Part shown: piece after piece, positions 35,132-44,433 of the stretch
How the letters are laid out: every line of letters starts with the position of its first letter
How positions within the stretch are numbered: the stretch's first letter is position 1
Translations under genes and position numbers: made by a program
Origin: Clostridia bacterium
Lineage (GTDB): Bacteria; Bacillota; Clostridia; Oscillospirales; CAG-272
Direction of reading: 5' to 3'
Assembly (NCBI GenBank): GCA_017623975.1
Contig: JAGANX010000043.1
Coordinates: 1 to 59,170 of the forward strand
Length of the DNA stretch: 59,170 nt
Notes under the pieces: model-generated
The model's input: only the letters and a program-made list of their open reading frames with translations
What the model was told of the DNA's origin: nothing
Database searches by the model: none

Positions 35132-36490
35132 ATGAACGGTGAAGCAAGACTTAAAAAAATGACGGAAACGCCAATACCAAAGCTTGTTGTCAGCTTGGGA
35201 ATACCAACAACCATTAGTATGCTTATTACCAATATTTATAATATGGCGGACTCCTATTTTGTCAGTAAAATTGACGTCTCCGCAGGTGGAGCAACAAGCG
35301 TTGTATTTGGAATTATGTCAATTTTGCAGGCATTCGGCTTTATGTTCGGTCACGGAGCAGGAAGTAAAATCAGCCGTCTGTTAGGTCGGGGGGACAAAAA
35401 AGAGGCAAGCCGATATGCTTCGGTAAGCTTCTTTACCAGTATTGCCTGCGGAATGCTTATTCTTACCCTTGGGCTGTGCTTATTAGAGCCGTTTATGCGC
35501 CTCTTAGGCAGTACGGAAACGATTTTGCCTTATGCCAAGGACTATGGCAGATGGATTTTGATTGCCGCCCCGGCTATGACAGCAAGCTGCGTGCTAAACA
35601 ATATTTTACGGTATGAGGGTATGGCTTCATTTGCTATGATAGGTCTAACCTTAGGCGGCGTTTTAAACATTATCCTTGACCCTGTGTTTATTTTTGCCTT
35701 GGATATGGGAATTACAGGGGCTGGGCTTGCCACTGCAATTTCACAGTATATTTCTTTTCTTGTTCTTTTGTCTGTCTTTCTCTTGAACAAAACACAAAGC
35801 AAGCTGTCCTTTCATCATATACGTGGCTTTTACCGTCCACTTTTGGAAATAATAGTTACGGGCTTGCCAAGCTTTGCAAGGCAGGGCTTAAACAGTATTT
35901 CCACAATGGTGCTTAACATACAGGCTGAGCCCTTTGGGGATGAGGCAATTGCCGCTATGGGCTATGTAGGTAGGACCTCACACCTTATATTCAGCGTGGG
36001 TCTTGGAATAGGACAGGGCTTTCAGCCTGTTTCGGGCTTTAACTACGGTGCGCGCAAGTATTCAAGGGTTAAAAAAGCATCCTTGTTTACCCTTGGCTTA
36101 GGCACGGGCCTTATTGGAATAATTGCGGTTGTTTGCTTCATTTTTGCACCGCAAATCATCGGTCTTTTTGGCGAAGGGGAAAGGATAGTTGTTGAAATTG
36201 GAAGCGTTGCCCTACGGTATTATTGCATGGCGCTGATTGTTTTTCCCGCTTGCGTTGTTAGCAATATGCTGTTTCAAAGCGTGGGAAAAAGCGTGCCCGC
36301 ACTTTTACTATCTGCCTTGCACAGCGGTTTAATTTTCATACCCCTGTGTTTGATTTTGCCAAGATTTATTGGGGTAACAGGCATACAAATTTCTCAACCC
36401 ATAGCCTATGCAGTGTCGGCGGTTGTTGCCTTGCCAAGCTTAATTTTGTTCTTAAAGCATTTACCCTGTGATGGGGAAGAAGCAAAATGA
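35132..36490 (+). CDS. MATE family efflux transporter
   Basis: The 452-aa protein has about twelve transmembrane helices in two pseudo-symmetric halves, as expected for a Na+- or H+-driven multidrug and toxin exporter. An N-terminal IPKLVVSLGIPTTISMLI and a repeated small-residue helix pattern with GHGAGSKISRLLGRGD support the family. I chose the ATG at 35132 because GGAGGTGAG lies just upstream; the frame from 35105 is not needed. It stands alone between two terminators. The substrate cannot be predicted. Confidence 0.9.
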   Translation: MNGEARLKKMTETPIPKLVVSLGIPTTISMLITNIYNMADSYFVSKIDVSAGGATSVVFGIMSILQAFGFMFGHGAGSKISRLLGRGDKKEASRYASVSFFTSIACGMLILTLGLCLLEPFMRLLGSTETILPYAKDYGRWILIAAPAMTASCVLNNILRYEGMASFAMIGLTLGGVLNIILDPVFIFALDMGITGAGLATAISQYISFLVLLSVFLLNKTQSKLSFHHIRGFYRPLLEIIVTGLPSFARQGLNSISTMVLNIQAEPFGDEAIAAMGYVGRTSHLIFSVGLGIGQGFQPVSGFNYGARKYSRVKKASLFTLGLGTGLIGIIAVVCFIFAPQIIGLFGEGERIVVEIGSVALRYYCMALIVFPACVVSNMLFQSVGKSVPALLLSALHSGLIFIPLCLILPRFIGVTGIQISQPIAYAVSAVVALPSLILFLKHLPCDGEEAK

Positions 36491-36502
36491 AAATTTAATA
36501 CA

Positions 36503-36546
36503 AAAAGCCTTCTACTGCGGTATTTTGCAGTAGAAGGCTTTTGTTT
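36503..36546. terminator. Terminator between the MATE and GH78-like genes
   Basis: A perfect 16-bp stem (36503-36518 with 36527-36542), AAAAGCCTTCTACTGC and its complement. It serves both converging genes. Confidence 0.92.
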
Positions 36547-38556
36547 TTATAAGGCTACTGTTAACTCTTTGCCTTTCTCAATTGAATATTTTTTCTCACC
36601 TAACACAAGCGTGCCACCGTCTATTTTCGATAAAACGGTAACGTGGTCTGCGTTCATTTCAACTGTTACCGTGCCGTTTGGTGTTGGCACTGCGCCCTTG
36701 AAGTGCTTAAAGGACATTAAATTTGGCTTAACCTCATATTTAGAATATCCTACATCCGTTGGATAAACACCTAATGCATATTTACCAAGGAGATAAATTG
36801 GAGATGCCCCCCAAGCGTGGCAAAGGCTCTTTTCATATTTTCCACCGTACATTTCATAATGCTCAATGCCATTTTTAGTGGGGTCAAATTCCTCCCAAAT
36901 GGTTGTAGCGCCTAAGCGGAGCATGCCGCCCCAATAGGAGCTTAGCATATCCGTCATATATTTAAAGTCGCCAATGCTACACATAGCGTCAAGCTCATAA
37001 AACTCAAAGTATGGGGTTGTAATAGGTGTTATTTCCTTATTATAAATTACATTTTTAACAATACTTTTTTTCCTGTCCTCACTTGTCAAGTCAAAAAGAA
37101 TTGCAAATATATTTGCGTGGCGGGTTACGTTTTCTCTGCCTGAATTGTAGTCGTCAATAAAAGCGCCCTTTTCTTCACACCAATAAAGCTTGTTTATTTG
37201 CTCCTTAATATAGTCGCTTTGCTTTTCTGTCCTTTCCCTTGTTACCGTATCACCAACAAGAGAGGCGCATAAGGAAACGGATTTGTATGATTTGCAAAGC
37301 ACCATTTGCTCCGCGCACATAGGACCTGCGGGGTCAAAGGTGGACCAGTCCATAAATACCCAGTCATCAGACTTGCGGTCAAACATACCGTCAGGGGATA
37401 ATCTCCCCTCCACAAAACGCAAAACCTCTAACATATCGGGGTAAATGTCAAAAACAAAACCCTTATCTCCTGTAAAGAAATAGTAGTCCCAAATACTGCA
37501 AAGCCAATAAAATGTGTAATCGCAAATAGTATTAATATGCTTCAACATAGGCTCTGCCCCACGAAGAATACGGATGGTACGCTTAACTATTTCCTTATCA
37601 AAAGCAAGATAATAGTTTACAAAATAGCTTTGGTAGGCATCTCCGCTCCATACCCAGCGGTCGCGCTTTATACCGTCAAAAAAGCCTTCACGGGAATTTA
37701 AAAGCATTGTGTATTCGCAGGTTTTCCATAGTTGATTTACAAGATCATCATCGCACTCAAAGCTCGCCCTTGTTTCAAGAGGCAAATACTCAAAATCAAG
37801 AGAAATGTCAAGGGGAGTGTCAATATTTGGCACAAAAATGTATCTGAATGCAACAGGGACAGAGGTGAAATTTCCGTCCTTTACGGTTGCATTTACACAA
37901 AGCTGACAAAAGTCAATATCAAGTGCCTCCTCATAGCTTTCGCCAAGGCTAAAAAGATACTCGCCGTCTTGTGCGTTTTCTATTATAATCTTACCGAATT
38001 TTTCACGTCCAAAGTCGTAAAGAACGCCGCCGTTGACCGCTTTTTTAGACACAGGGAGCATTTTTTCATATTTAAACTTGAAAATTTCCACATTGTCGTG
38101 TGGGTCGGTATAAAGCTCGCTTTGACCTGCGTGGCGGTTTGGCTGACAGTTGTTGTTATAGGTTGTCCAAGTCCTGTCGGTGTTAAATACATTTCCTTTT
38201 ATGTAAAAAGCAGGGAAGGATTCTGCCTTAAAGCCCATTAATTCAACTGTGTGTTCACCGGGGAAAAGGGTGATTTTTGTGTTTTTAGGATATTTTTTAC
38301 CGTCAACACGAATTGCGCAGTCGTCCGTATTTGAAAAAAGCTCAATTACTTCCTCGTTGTCAATAGTTGCCTTTTTCATAAGCTCCGCGTTGTGCGGCGG
38401 TCCGTCAACACGCCACATAGGTGGGTAATATGCGCTTTTTCTTGTCTTAACTCCGTTTTCTGTAACGGTCTTTGCGCTTGTGCGCCTGTTGTGTAAAAGC
38501 ATGCTATGATATAATTCAAAAGCACCCGGGTGCCATATCCAATAAGATTTTGACAT
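36547..38556 (-). CDS. GH78-like alpha-L-rhamnosidase (variant acid motif)
   Basis: The 669-aa protein opens with a beta domain starting YWIWHPGAFELY. A GH78-type (alpha/alpha)6 barrel has the signature DGIKRDRWVWSGDAY near residues 300-315, where many relatives have R.ER..W.GD. TTIWEEFDP near residue 560 would supply the second carboxylate, and a C-terminal beta domain ends the protein. The Glu-to-Asp style change in the first motif may alter substrate. No signal peptide is present. It is one of two GH78-like enzymes here; the two are too divergent to be a local duplication. It has its own promoter. Confidence 0.75.
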   Translation of the reverse strand: MSKSYWIWHPGAFELYHSMLLHNRRTSAKTVTENGVKTRKSAYYPPMWRVDGPPHNAELMKKATIDNEEVIELFSNTDDCAIRVDGKKYPKNTKITLFPGEHTVELMGFKAESFPAFYIKGNVFNTDRTWTTYNNNCQPNRHAGQSELYTDPHDNVEIFKFKYEKMLPVSKKAVNGGVLYDFGREKFGKIIIENAQDGEYLFSLGESYEEALDIDFCQLCVNATVKDGNFTSVPVAFRYIFVPNIDTPLDISLDFEYLPLETRASFECDDDLVNQLWKTCEYTMLLNSREGFFDGIKRDRWVWSGDAYQSYFVNYYLAFDKEIVKRTIRILRGAEPMLKHINTICDYTFYWLCSIWDYYFFTGDKGFVFDIYPDMLEVLRFVEGRLSPDGMFDRKSDDWVFMDWSTFDPAGPMCAEQMVLCKSYKSVSLCASLVGDTVTRERTEKQSDYIKEQINKLYWCEEKGAFIDDYNSGRENVTRHANIFAILFDLTSEDRKKSIVKNVIYNKEITPITTPYFEFYELDAMCSIGDFKYMTDMLSSYWGGMLRLGATTIWEEFDPTKNGIEHYEMYGGKYEKSLCHAWGASPIYLLGKYALGVYPTDVGYSKYEVKPNLMSFKHFKGAVPTPNGTVTVEMNADHVTVLSKIDGGTLVLGEKKYSIEKGKELTVAL

Positions 38557-38587
38557 AAAAATTCTCCTCTACCTTGATACTTATTTT

Positions 38588-38616
38588 AGATTATCATAAT
38601 TTATTTTAAATATCAA
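38588..38616 (-). promoter_or_regulatory. Probable promoter of the GH78-like gene
   Basis: Minus strand TTGATA (38611-38616) and TAATCT (38588-38593) with 17 bp spacing. Confidence 0.55.
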
Positions 38617-38643
38617 GTGCGTAAATCAATTTTGTAATTTGTG

Positions 38644-38672
38644 TTGACAAAAAAATGGGTGTGTTGTATAAT
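38644..38672 (+). promoter_or_regulatory. Consensus promoter of the LRR lipoprotein
   Basis: TTGACA (38644-38649) and TATAAT (38667-38672) with exactly 17 bp spacing. Confidence 0.92.
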
Positions 38673-38709
38673 TTACTTGCTTAAATTCTTATATTCGAGG
38701 AAGAATCAA

Positions 38710-40791
38710 ATGAAAAAAAGATTACTTTTTACATTAATTTTGGTACTTTGTATCCTTTTGTCATTTACCCTTACCGCATGCTCGGGAAATGATGATGACG
38801 AAAATGATAATGATGAAAAAGAGGACAGTGAGCAAAGTGCCGACAGCGGAAAAACAGACAGCTCTACAAATAATAGTGAAGATGACAAAAAGCCAAGCGG
38901 CGACTCGGGAAATGGTGGCTCCGAGGGAGGAAATTCAAGCGCAGAGGAAACAAAGCTTTACTTTTCTTTAAGCGAGGACAAAACATACCAAATCCTAACA
39001 GGAATAAGTCAGTTCAATGCTGAAACGGTTCTTTATGTACCCGGCGAATATGAAAACTTGCCTGTTAAAGAAATAGGCTCATTTGCTTTTGCATATAAAA
39101 ACGGATATAACTCGGGCAATTTAACAAGTGTTGTAATTCCCGAGGGTGTAACTACAATAGCAAGTGATGCATTTAAGGATAACACCGCATTTACAAGCAT
39201 AACGTTGCCTGAAAGCTTAAAGACGGTGGGAGACAGGGCTTTTAGCGGATGTGCAAATTTAAAGGATATAACTATACCAAGTGGCGTTGAAGAAATAGGT
39301 GCGTACGCATTTTGGAATTGCCAAAATTTAATGAGCATAACAATACCAAGTAGCGTTGTTAGCATGGGGGATTGTGCATTTACAGGCGTTTATGCAATGA
39401 CAATTTATTGTGAAGCACAAGATGAGCCGAACGGCTGGGATAGCGGATGGAAGGAAGCCTCTGTTCCTGTTGTTTGGAATTGCGAAAATAATGATGTGGC
39501 AAGTGACGGATATATATACGTAGAGCTTGACGGTGCAAGGTACGGTATATTAGACGGCAAGGCAACGGTTATGAGGCAGAGCTCAAAAATTACGGAATTT
39601 GCAATTTTTGAAAGTATAATCTATAAGGATGAGGAATATTCGGTAGTCGGTATTGCTGAAAACGCATTCCAATTTTGTGAAAAATTGGAAGAAATTGAGA
39701 TACCAAGCTATATAACAAGCGTTGGCTCAGGTGCGTTTAGCGATTGTGCGAGCTTGAAAACGGTTAAGTTTGGCGAAGGAAGCCGCTTGACCGAAATAGA
39801 TACACACCTTTTTGCTTACTGTGAAGGCTTAACGGACATTAATTTGCCCAAGGGCATAACCCAAATAGGCAATTATGCCTTTTACGGTTGCACAAGCTTA
39901 AAGGATATTAAACTGCCAAATGGCTTAACTACCATAAATTCAAGTGCGTTTAACGGCTGCACCTACCTAACGAATGTAGAAATGCCAAGCACCGTAGCAA
40001 GCATAGCTTCATCTGTGTTTGAAAATTGTGAAAGCCTTTCATACAATGAGTACGAAAACGGTCTTTATCTTGGAAATCAAGAAAACCCATACGCAGTGCT
40101 TATTAAGGCAAAGGACAAGGGCATTAGCTCCTGCACGATAAACGAGGGCACAAGGGTTATATATGAGTACGCCTTTTCAGGATGCAAAAATATGACAAGC
40201 GTAACAGTACCGTTAAGCGTTGTTAGCATATGCAGATATGCCTTTGATGCTTGCTCCTGCGTAACGCTTTATGCAGAGGCAAGTGATGAAAAAAGCAGTG
40301 GCTGGTATGGAGAGTGGAATCCTTATGACTATCCTGTTGTATGGAACTGTAAAAACAATGATGTTGCAGCAAACGGAAGCATTTACACAGTAATAGACGG
40401 TATCAGATATTCAATTTGTGACGGCAGAGCAATTGTTGAGGTACAGCCTGCATCTGTTGAAGCGGCAAACGTCCCCGAGTATATAACCTACAAGGGTACA
40501 AGCTATCCTGTAAAGGAAATAGCCAATTACGCATTCAACTGCTGTGACAAGCTGACAAGCGTAACCGTGCCAAGCGGAGTAGAGGCTATCGGCGTTTATG
40601 CCTTCCAAAGCTGCACGGCGTTAACAAGCATTGTAATACCAAGCAGCGTAACAAATATATATAGCTATGCATTCCTTGGATGTGACAGCCTTACTATATA
40701 CTGTGAGGCAAAGGAACAGCCAAGCGCTTGGGACAGGGATTGGAACAATTCAAAATGCCCCGTTGTTTTTGGATACACTGCTGAAAACTAA
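38710..40791 (+). CDS. BspA-like leucine-rich repeat lipoprotein
   Basis: The 693-aa protein has a lipoprotein signal with lipobox LTAC (Cys24), an acidic Asp/Glu/Ser linker (about 26-80) that would lift it off the membrane, and then LRR_5 repeats of the type IG..AF..C..L..I.IPS. The repeats are interrupted three times by a homologous module of about 40 residues beginning with IYCEA or LYAEA and ending PVVWNC or PVVFG (about 232-262, 520-550 and 665-690). I chose the ATG at 38710 because it is the only start that leaves the signal peptide at the N-terminus. It probably mediates adhesion. Confidence 0.85.
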   Translation: MKKRLLFTLILVLCILLSFTLTACSGNDDDENDNDEKEDSEQSADSGKTDSSTNNSEDDKKPSGDSGNGGSEGGNSSAEETKLYFSLSEDKTYQILTGISQFNAETVLYVPGEYENLPVKEIGSFAFAYKNGYNSGNLTSVVIPEGVTTIASDAFKDNTAFTSITLPESLKTVGDRAFSGCANLKDITIPSGVEEIGAYAFWNCQNLMSITIPSSVVSMGDCAFTGVYAMTIYCEAQDEPNGWDSGWKEASVPVVWNCENNDVASDGYIYVELDGARYGILDGKATVMRQSSKITEFAIFESIIYKDEEYSVVGIAENAFQFCEKLEEIEIPSYITSVGSGAFSDCASLKTVKFGEGSRLTEIDTHLFAYCEGLTDINLPKGITQIGNYAFYGCTSLKDIKLPNGLTTINSSAFNGCTYLTNVEMPSTVASIASSVFENCESLSYNEYENGLYLGNQENPYAVLIKAKDKGISSCTINEGTRVIYEYAFSGCKNMTSVTVPLSVVSICRYAFDACSCVTLYAEASDEKSSGWYGEWNPYDYPVVWNCKNNDVAANGSIYTVIDGIRYSICDGRAIVEVQPASVEAANVPEYITYKGTSYPVKEIANYAFNCCDKLTSVTVPSGVEAIGVYAFQSCTALTSIVIPSSVTNIYSYAFLGCDSLTIYCEAKEQPSAWDRDWNNSKCPVVFGYTAEN

Positions 40792-40797
40792 TAGCAA

Positions 40798-40836
40798 AAA
40801 GGTCATGGAACTCTTTTCCGTGACCTTTATTTTTTA
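40798..40836 (+). terminator. Terminator of the LRR lipoprotein gene
   Basis: A 13-bp stem with one G-U pair (40798-40810 with 40816-40828), AAAGGTCATGGAA/TTCCGTGACCTTT, then ATTTTTT. Confidence 0.87.
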
Positions 40837-40896
40837 TAAATAGGTGAGAAAGGGGTGAGAAAGAGCTGAAAAATAGCTTTTTCCAAAATATTTTTG

Positions 40897-40925
40897 TTGA
40901 AATGTGTATATTTATATGCTATACT
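40897..40925 (+). promoter_or_regulatory. Promoter of the gliding-type ABC operon
   Basis: TTGAAA (40897-40902) and TATACT (40920-40925), 17 bp apart. The 5' leader is about 113 nt and holds a near-palindrome around 40936-40955. Nothing else is recognised there. Confidence 0.78.
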
Positions 40926-41038
40926 TTATTTTGTGATAATATGCGCGTATTATATATGCGGGACTTATAAGGATTATTTAAGGGTCGGTATTTATAATGC
41001 TTGTGTGTTGCCTATATAGAGAAAAGGAGTTATATACA

Positions 41039-41986
41039 ATGGTAGAAATAAAAAACCTTGTTAAAAACTACGGAAACAAAAATGCGGTAGATGATATTTC
41101 CTTCACTATACAAGAGGGGGAGATTGTTGGCTTCCTTGGTCCTAACGGTGCGGGAAAATCTACTACTATGAATATAATTACAGGCTACTTGTCTGCAACA
41201 AGCGGTACTGTTACCGTTTTGGGAAAGGATATTTTTAAGGAGCCAATGGCGGTTAAAAAGCAAATCGGCTTTTTACCTGAGCAGCCACCGCTTTATGTGG
41301 ATATGACTGTTTTAGAATATCTTTCCTTCGTTTTTGATTTAAAGGGCTGCGACTTTAACAAGCGTGAGCATTTAAACGAGGTTATGGAAAAGGTGAAAAT
41401 CCTTGACGTTAAGGACCGTCTTATAAGAAATCTTTCAAAGGGTTACCGTCAAAGGGTGGGTATTGCCCAAGCTATAATAGGCAACCCCAAATTCATTATT
41501 TTTGACGAGCCAACGGTTGGTCTTGACCCTGTTCAAATTATTGAAATTAGAAATCTTATAAGGAGCCTTGGCAAAAAGCATACGGTTATTTTATCAACCC
41601 ACATTTTGTCAGAGGTACAGGCAATTTGCGACAGAGTAATAATTATAAATGAGGGTAAGCTGATAGCTAACGAAAAAACCGCTGATTTAAACCGTGTTGT
41701 AGGACAAAGCGCAAAGATGAAAATCAAGGTTGCAGGTCCAAACAGAGAGGTGCTTAATATGTTAAGAACGCTTCAAGGCATTCTCAGGGTTGAAAGTGAC
41801 GGTATTCGTGAGGGTGATACATATAGCTACCTGCTTGAAACTAACCCTGCAATTGATGTAAGAAAAATTATATTTAACGCACTTGCAAGCCATTCATGGC
41901 CAATGATGGGTATGGAAAGCGTTGAAGCGGAGCTTGAAGATGTCTTCGTAAGACTTATTCAAAGCACACAAGGAAAGGAGAGATAA
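41039..41986 (+). CDS. ABC transporter ATP-binding protein (GldA-like)
   Basis: The 315-aa ATPase has Walker A GPNGAGKST, signature LSKGYRQRVGIAQ, Walker B FIIFDEPTVGLD and the H-loop TLSTHILSE region. A C-terminal extension (about 225-315) is typical of ABC-2/GldA-type exporters. It powers the permease encoded 1 base downstream. I chose the ATG at 41039 because AAAAGGAG precedes it; the frame extends 14 codons upstream. It is the first gene of a four-gene operon with GldG-like and DUF4340 proteins. The cargo is unknown. In Bacteroidetes the related module supports gliding, but here an envelope function is more likely. Confidence 0.93.
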   Translation: MVEIKNLVKNYGNKNAVDDISFTIQEGEIVGFLGPNGAGKSTTMNIITGYLSATSGTVTVLGKDIFKEPMAVKKQIGFLPEQPPLYVDMTVLEYLSFVFDLKGCDFNKREHLNEVMEKVKILDVKDRLIRNLSKGYRQRVGIAQAIIGNPKFIIFDEPTVGLDPVQIIEIRNLIRSLGKKHTVILSTHILSEVQAICDRVIIINEGKLIANEKTADLNRVVGQSAKMKIKVAGPNREVLNMLRTLQGILRVESDGIREGDTYSYLLETNPAIDVRKIIFNALASHSWPMMGMESVEAELEDVFVRLIQSTQGKER

Positions 41987-41987
41987 T

Positions 41988-42707
41988 ATGTTAGCAATTT
42001 ATAAGCGAGAAATGCGCAGCTATTTTACAACCTCAATAGGCTACATATTTTTAGCCAGCGCCTTAGTTATTTCCGCAGTTATTTTCTCGGTTTCCACTGT
42101 GTTTTCACAGTCCGCTGATGTAAGCGTATATTTTTCGGGATTGATTTTTGTATTAATGATATTCTTGCCTATCTTAACAATGAAATCGTTCAGTGAGGAA
42201 AAAAGGACAAAAACAGAGCAGCTTTTGTTAACATCTCCTGTTTCAACAACACAAATGGTGCTTGGTAAGGTATTTTCTTCCTTTACCATGCTTGCCATTT
42301 TCGTTGTGCTGTCCCTTTTGTTTTTAATTCCCTTGGGCGCGTTTGTGGGCGAGGACACAAGCGGACCAAACGCCGCGCTTGTTATGGGTAACGTAATAGC
42401 ACTTTTGCTTATCGGCATGTGCTTTATTGCTGTTGGCGTTTTTGTTTCATCCTTGACGGAAAACCAATTCGCTGCCATAGTTATTACAATAGTTGCCCTT
42501 TTGTTTATGTTTGCCATCAACCTTTTTAACTCTATGATTGAGGTTTATGCTATCAGAGTTATTTTTGATTGGCTGTCTATCTATGCAAGGTATCAGGTAT
42601 TTACCTACGGTATATTCGATATAGGCGCGCTTATATATTACCTGTCCTTTGCAGGCGTGTTCGTATTTTTAACTGTGCGTGTGTTTGAGTCACGAAAGTA
42701 TAGATAA
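41988..42707 (+). CDS. ABC-2 type permease (GldF-like)
   Basis: This 239-aa membrane protein has about six helices and starts LAIYKREMRSYFTTSIGYIF, the usual opening of ABC-2/GldF permeases. The segment RTKTEQLLLTSPVSTTQMV after the second helix is the coupling region of this family. It starts 1 base after the ATPase gene and should form the membrane channel with it. The GldG-like gene follows 16 bases later. Confidence 0.9.
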   Translation: MLAIYKREMRSYFTTSIGYIFLASALVISAVIFSVSTVFSQSADVSVYFSGLIFVLMIFLPILTMKSFSEEKRTKTEQLLLTSPVSTTQMVLGKVFSSFTMLAIFVVLSLLFLIPLGAFVGEDTSGPNAALVMGNVIALLLIGMCFIAVGVFVSSLTENQFAAIVITIVALLFMFAINLFNSMIEVYAIRVIFDWLSIYARYQVFTYGIFDIGALIYYLSFAGVFVFLTVRVFESRKYR

Positions 42708-42723
42708 GGGGGTAAAAGATAAA

Positions 42724-44433
42724 ATGAAAATGAAAAATCTTAAATCCCTTGCAGAGTCCCGTAAGGTTAAATACGGCACAATAAATATAGCCTTTATTGC
42801 CTTGGTTATTGCCATTGTAATAATGGTAAACTCCATAATAACGGTTCTTTCAAATAAGTTCAATTGGTATTTCGATATGACCGAGGAGCAGCTTTACACA
42901 GTTTCGGACGAGCTTGTTACCTTGCTTGATACAGCCAGCGGCGATATGCCCATTGACATTATCTTTTGTGTGGATAAGGACAAGGTTAAGTCCAATTACT
43001 TTGAAGCGGAAACAGGCACGGGCAGTGCCTTAGCCTACATACATTCAACGGCTACACAAATTGAGCAGAGGCTTGATAACGTAACGGTGCTTTATAAGGA
43101 CTATTTGCGTGAGCATGCCTTCTTCAAGAACAACTTTAATAAGCAAAGCGATACCATAAAGCCAAATGAATCAACTGTAATTATCGCCAGACGAGAGGCG
43201 GACGGTAGCTACGGTACAATGTATAGGGTATATCACGCAACAAGCTTCTATACCTTTGATAACTCCGCAGGAGACGGTTCAAGAACGCTTTACGGTTACA
43301 GCGGAGAGCGTACCTTTGCAAGCGCAATTTTAAGCTTAATGCACGATAAGGTGCCAACTGTATATTTTGTTGCAGGTCATGGTGAAACAATACCTTATTC
43401 AACCGCTGACGGAGACTATAATATTCCTGAAATTGCCAGCGTGTTTATGGACTGCGGCTTTGGTGTGCGTTATATTTTCTTAACCGATAGCCAGTTTACC
43501 TGTAAAACCCCAAGCTGCGGTATGACGTGGGGCTTTAAGGAGGTTAACAAATTAAAGAGCTTTACCTGTGACTGCGGAATTGAATACCGACTTGACGAAA
43601 TAGAATTTAACGAAAAAAGAACTATTCCAAGCGATGCCCGCGCAGTTATTATTAACAATCCGAAAAGTGATTATATCGGTGCTGAAACAGGCGAGCTTAT
43701 GCGTTACATAAAGGAACAGCACGGAACGGTTATGTGCTTTGTAGATCCTGTTGGTGAGGAGGTTGCTAAGCATCCGTTGCCGGAGCTGCAAGTGTTCCTT
43801 GAATCTCAAATGGGTATTGTATTAAACGATACTGCATTTGTAACGGACAGCACAACCCATACACAGGGCAACGCCTATGACTTTAAGGGTACGGTAGCAA
43901 GCAACGCAGCGGGTAGCGCATATTTAAGCGCACTTCAAAACTTCGGTGCTGTGCAGCCAACTCTTAACAAAAGCGGAATTTTCGAAATTGATGGAAAATT
44001 CACAGGAGAAGAGGGCGTAAGTGACAGATATCTTGACAGAAAGACCTTGTCAATTCTCCAAACAAGCAAAAATGCAGAGTTTGGAGATAAGGACGGTGTG
44101 TTTAATGTAATGAGTGTTACTGCATTTACAGATACAGAAAACAACCAAAACGTAAACTCTTATTTCGTATTCTGTCCAAGCGCAAGCTTTGTATCGGATG
44201 AATATTTGGCGGATGAGGGCTTGCACGCAAACAGAAAGGTGCTTCTTGCCTTAATCCACTCAACCACATCTGCACAGGTGCCTGTTGACCTTGACTTTAA
44301 GCCCTTTGCGGATTACCGTATAAGCATTTCTTCAAGCCAAGCAACAACCGTGTTTGTTTGTCTTGTTACAATTTTGCCTGTATTGGTAATTGGAGCAGGC
44401 ATGTTCATTATTATAAGGAGAAAGCATAGATGA
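42724..44433 (+). CDS. GldG-like ABC auxiliary protein with an inserted zinc ribbon
   Basis: The 569-aa protein is anchored by an N-terminal helix (about residues 17-40) and a C-terminal helix (about 540-563), with a large outer domain between them. This is the layout of Gldg/ABC_transp_aux proteins; VYFVAGHGE (near 215) is its conserved centre. A Cys-rich insertion CKTPSCGMTW...FTCDCGIEYR (about 260-290) gives C-x4-C and C-x-C pairs that could bind zinc. I chose the ATG at 42724 because GGGGGT precedes it. The last 4 bases overlap the next gene (ATGA). Confidence 0.85.
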   Translation: MKMKNLKSLAESRKVKYGTINIAFIALVIAIVIMVNSIITVLSNKFNWYFDMTEEQLYTVSDELVTLLDTASGDMPIDIIFCVDKDKVKSNYFEAETGTGSALAYIHSTATQIEQRLDNVTVLYKDYLREHAFFKNNFNKQSDTIKPNESTVIIARREADGSYGTMYRVYHATSFYTFDNSAGDGSRTLYGYSGERTFASAILSLMHDKVPTVYFVAGHGETIPYSTADGDYNIPEIASVFMDCGFGVRYIFLTDSQFTCKTPSCGMTWGFKEVNKLKSFTCDCGIEYRLDEIEFNEKRTIPSDARAVIINNPKSDYIGAETGELMRYIKEQHGTVMCFVDPVGEEVAKHPLPELQVFLESQMGIVLNDTAFVTDSTTHTQGNAYDFKGTVASNAAGSAYLSALQNFGAVQPTLNKSGIFEIDGKFTGEEGVSDRYLDRKTLSILQTSKNAEFGDKDGVFNVMSVTAFTDTENNQNVNSYFVFCPSASFVSDEYLADEGLHANRKVLLALIHSTTSAQVPVDLDFKPFADYRISISSSQATTVFVCLVTILPVLVIGAGMFIIIRRKHR

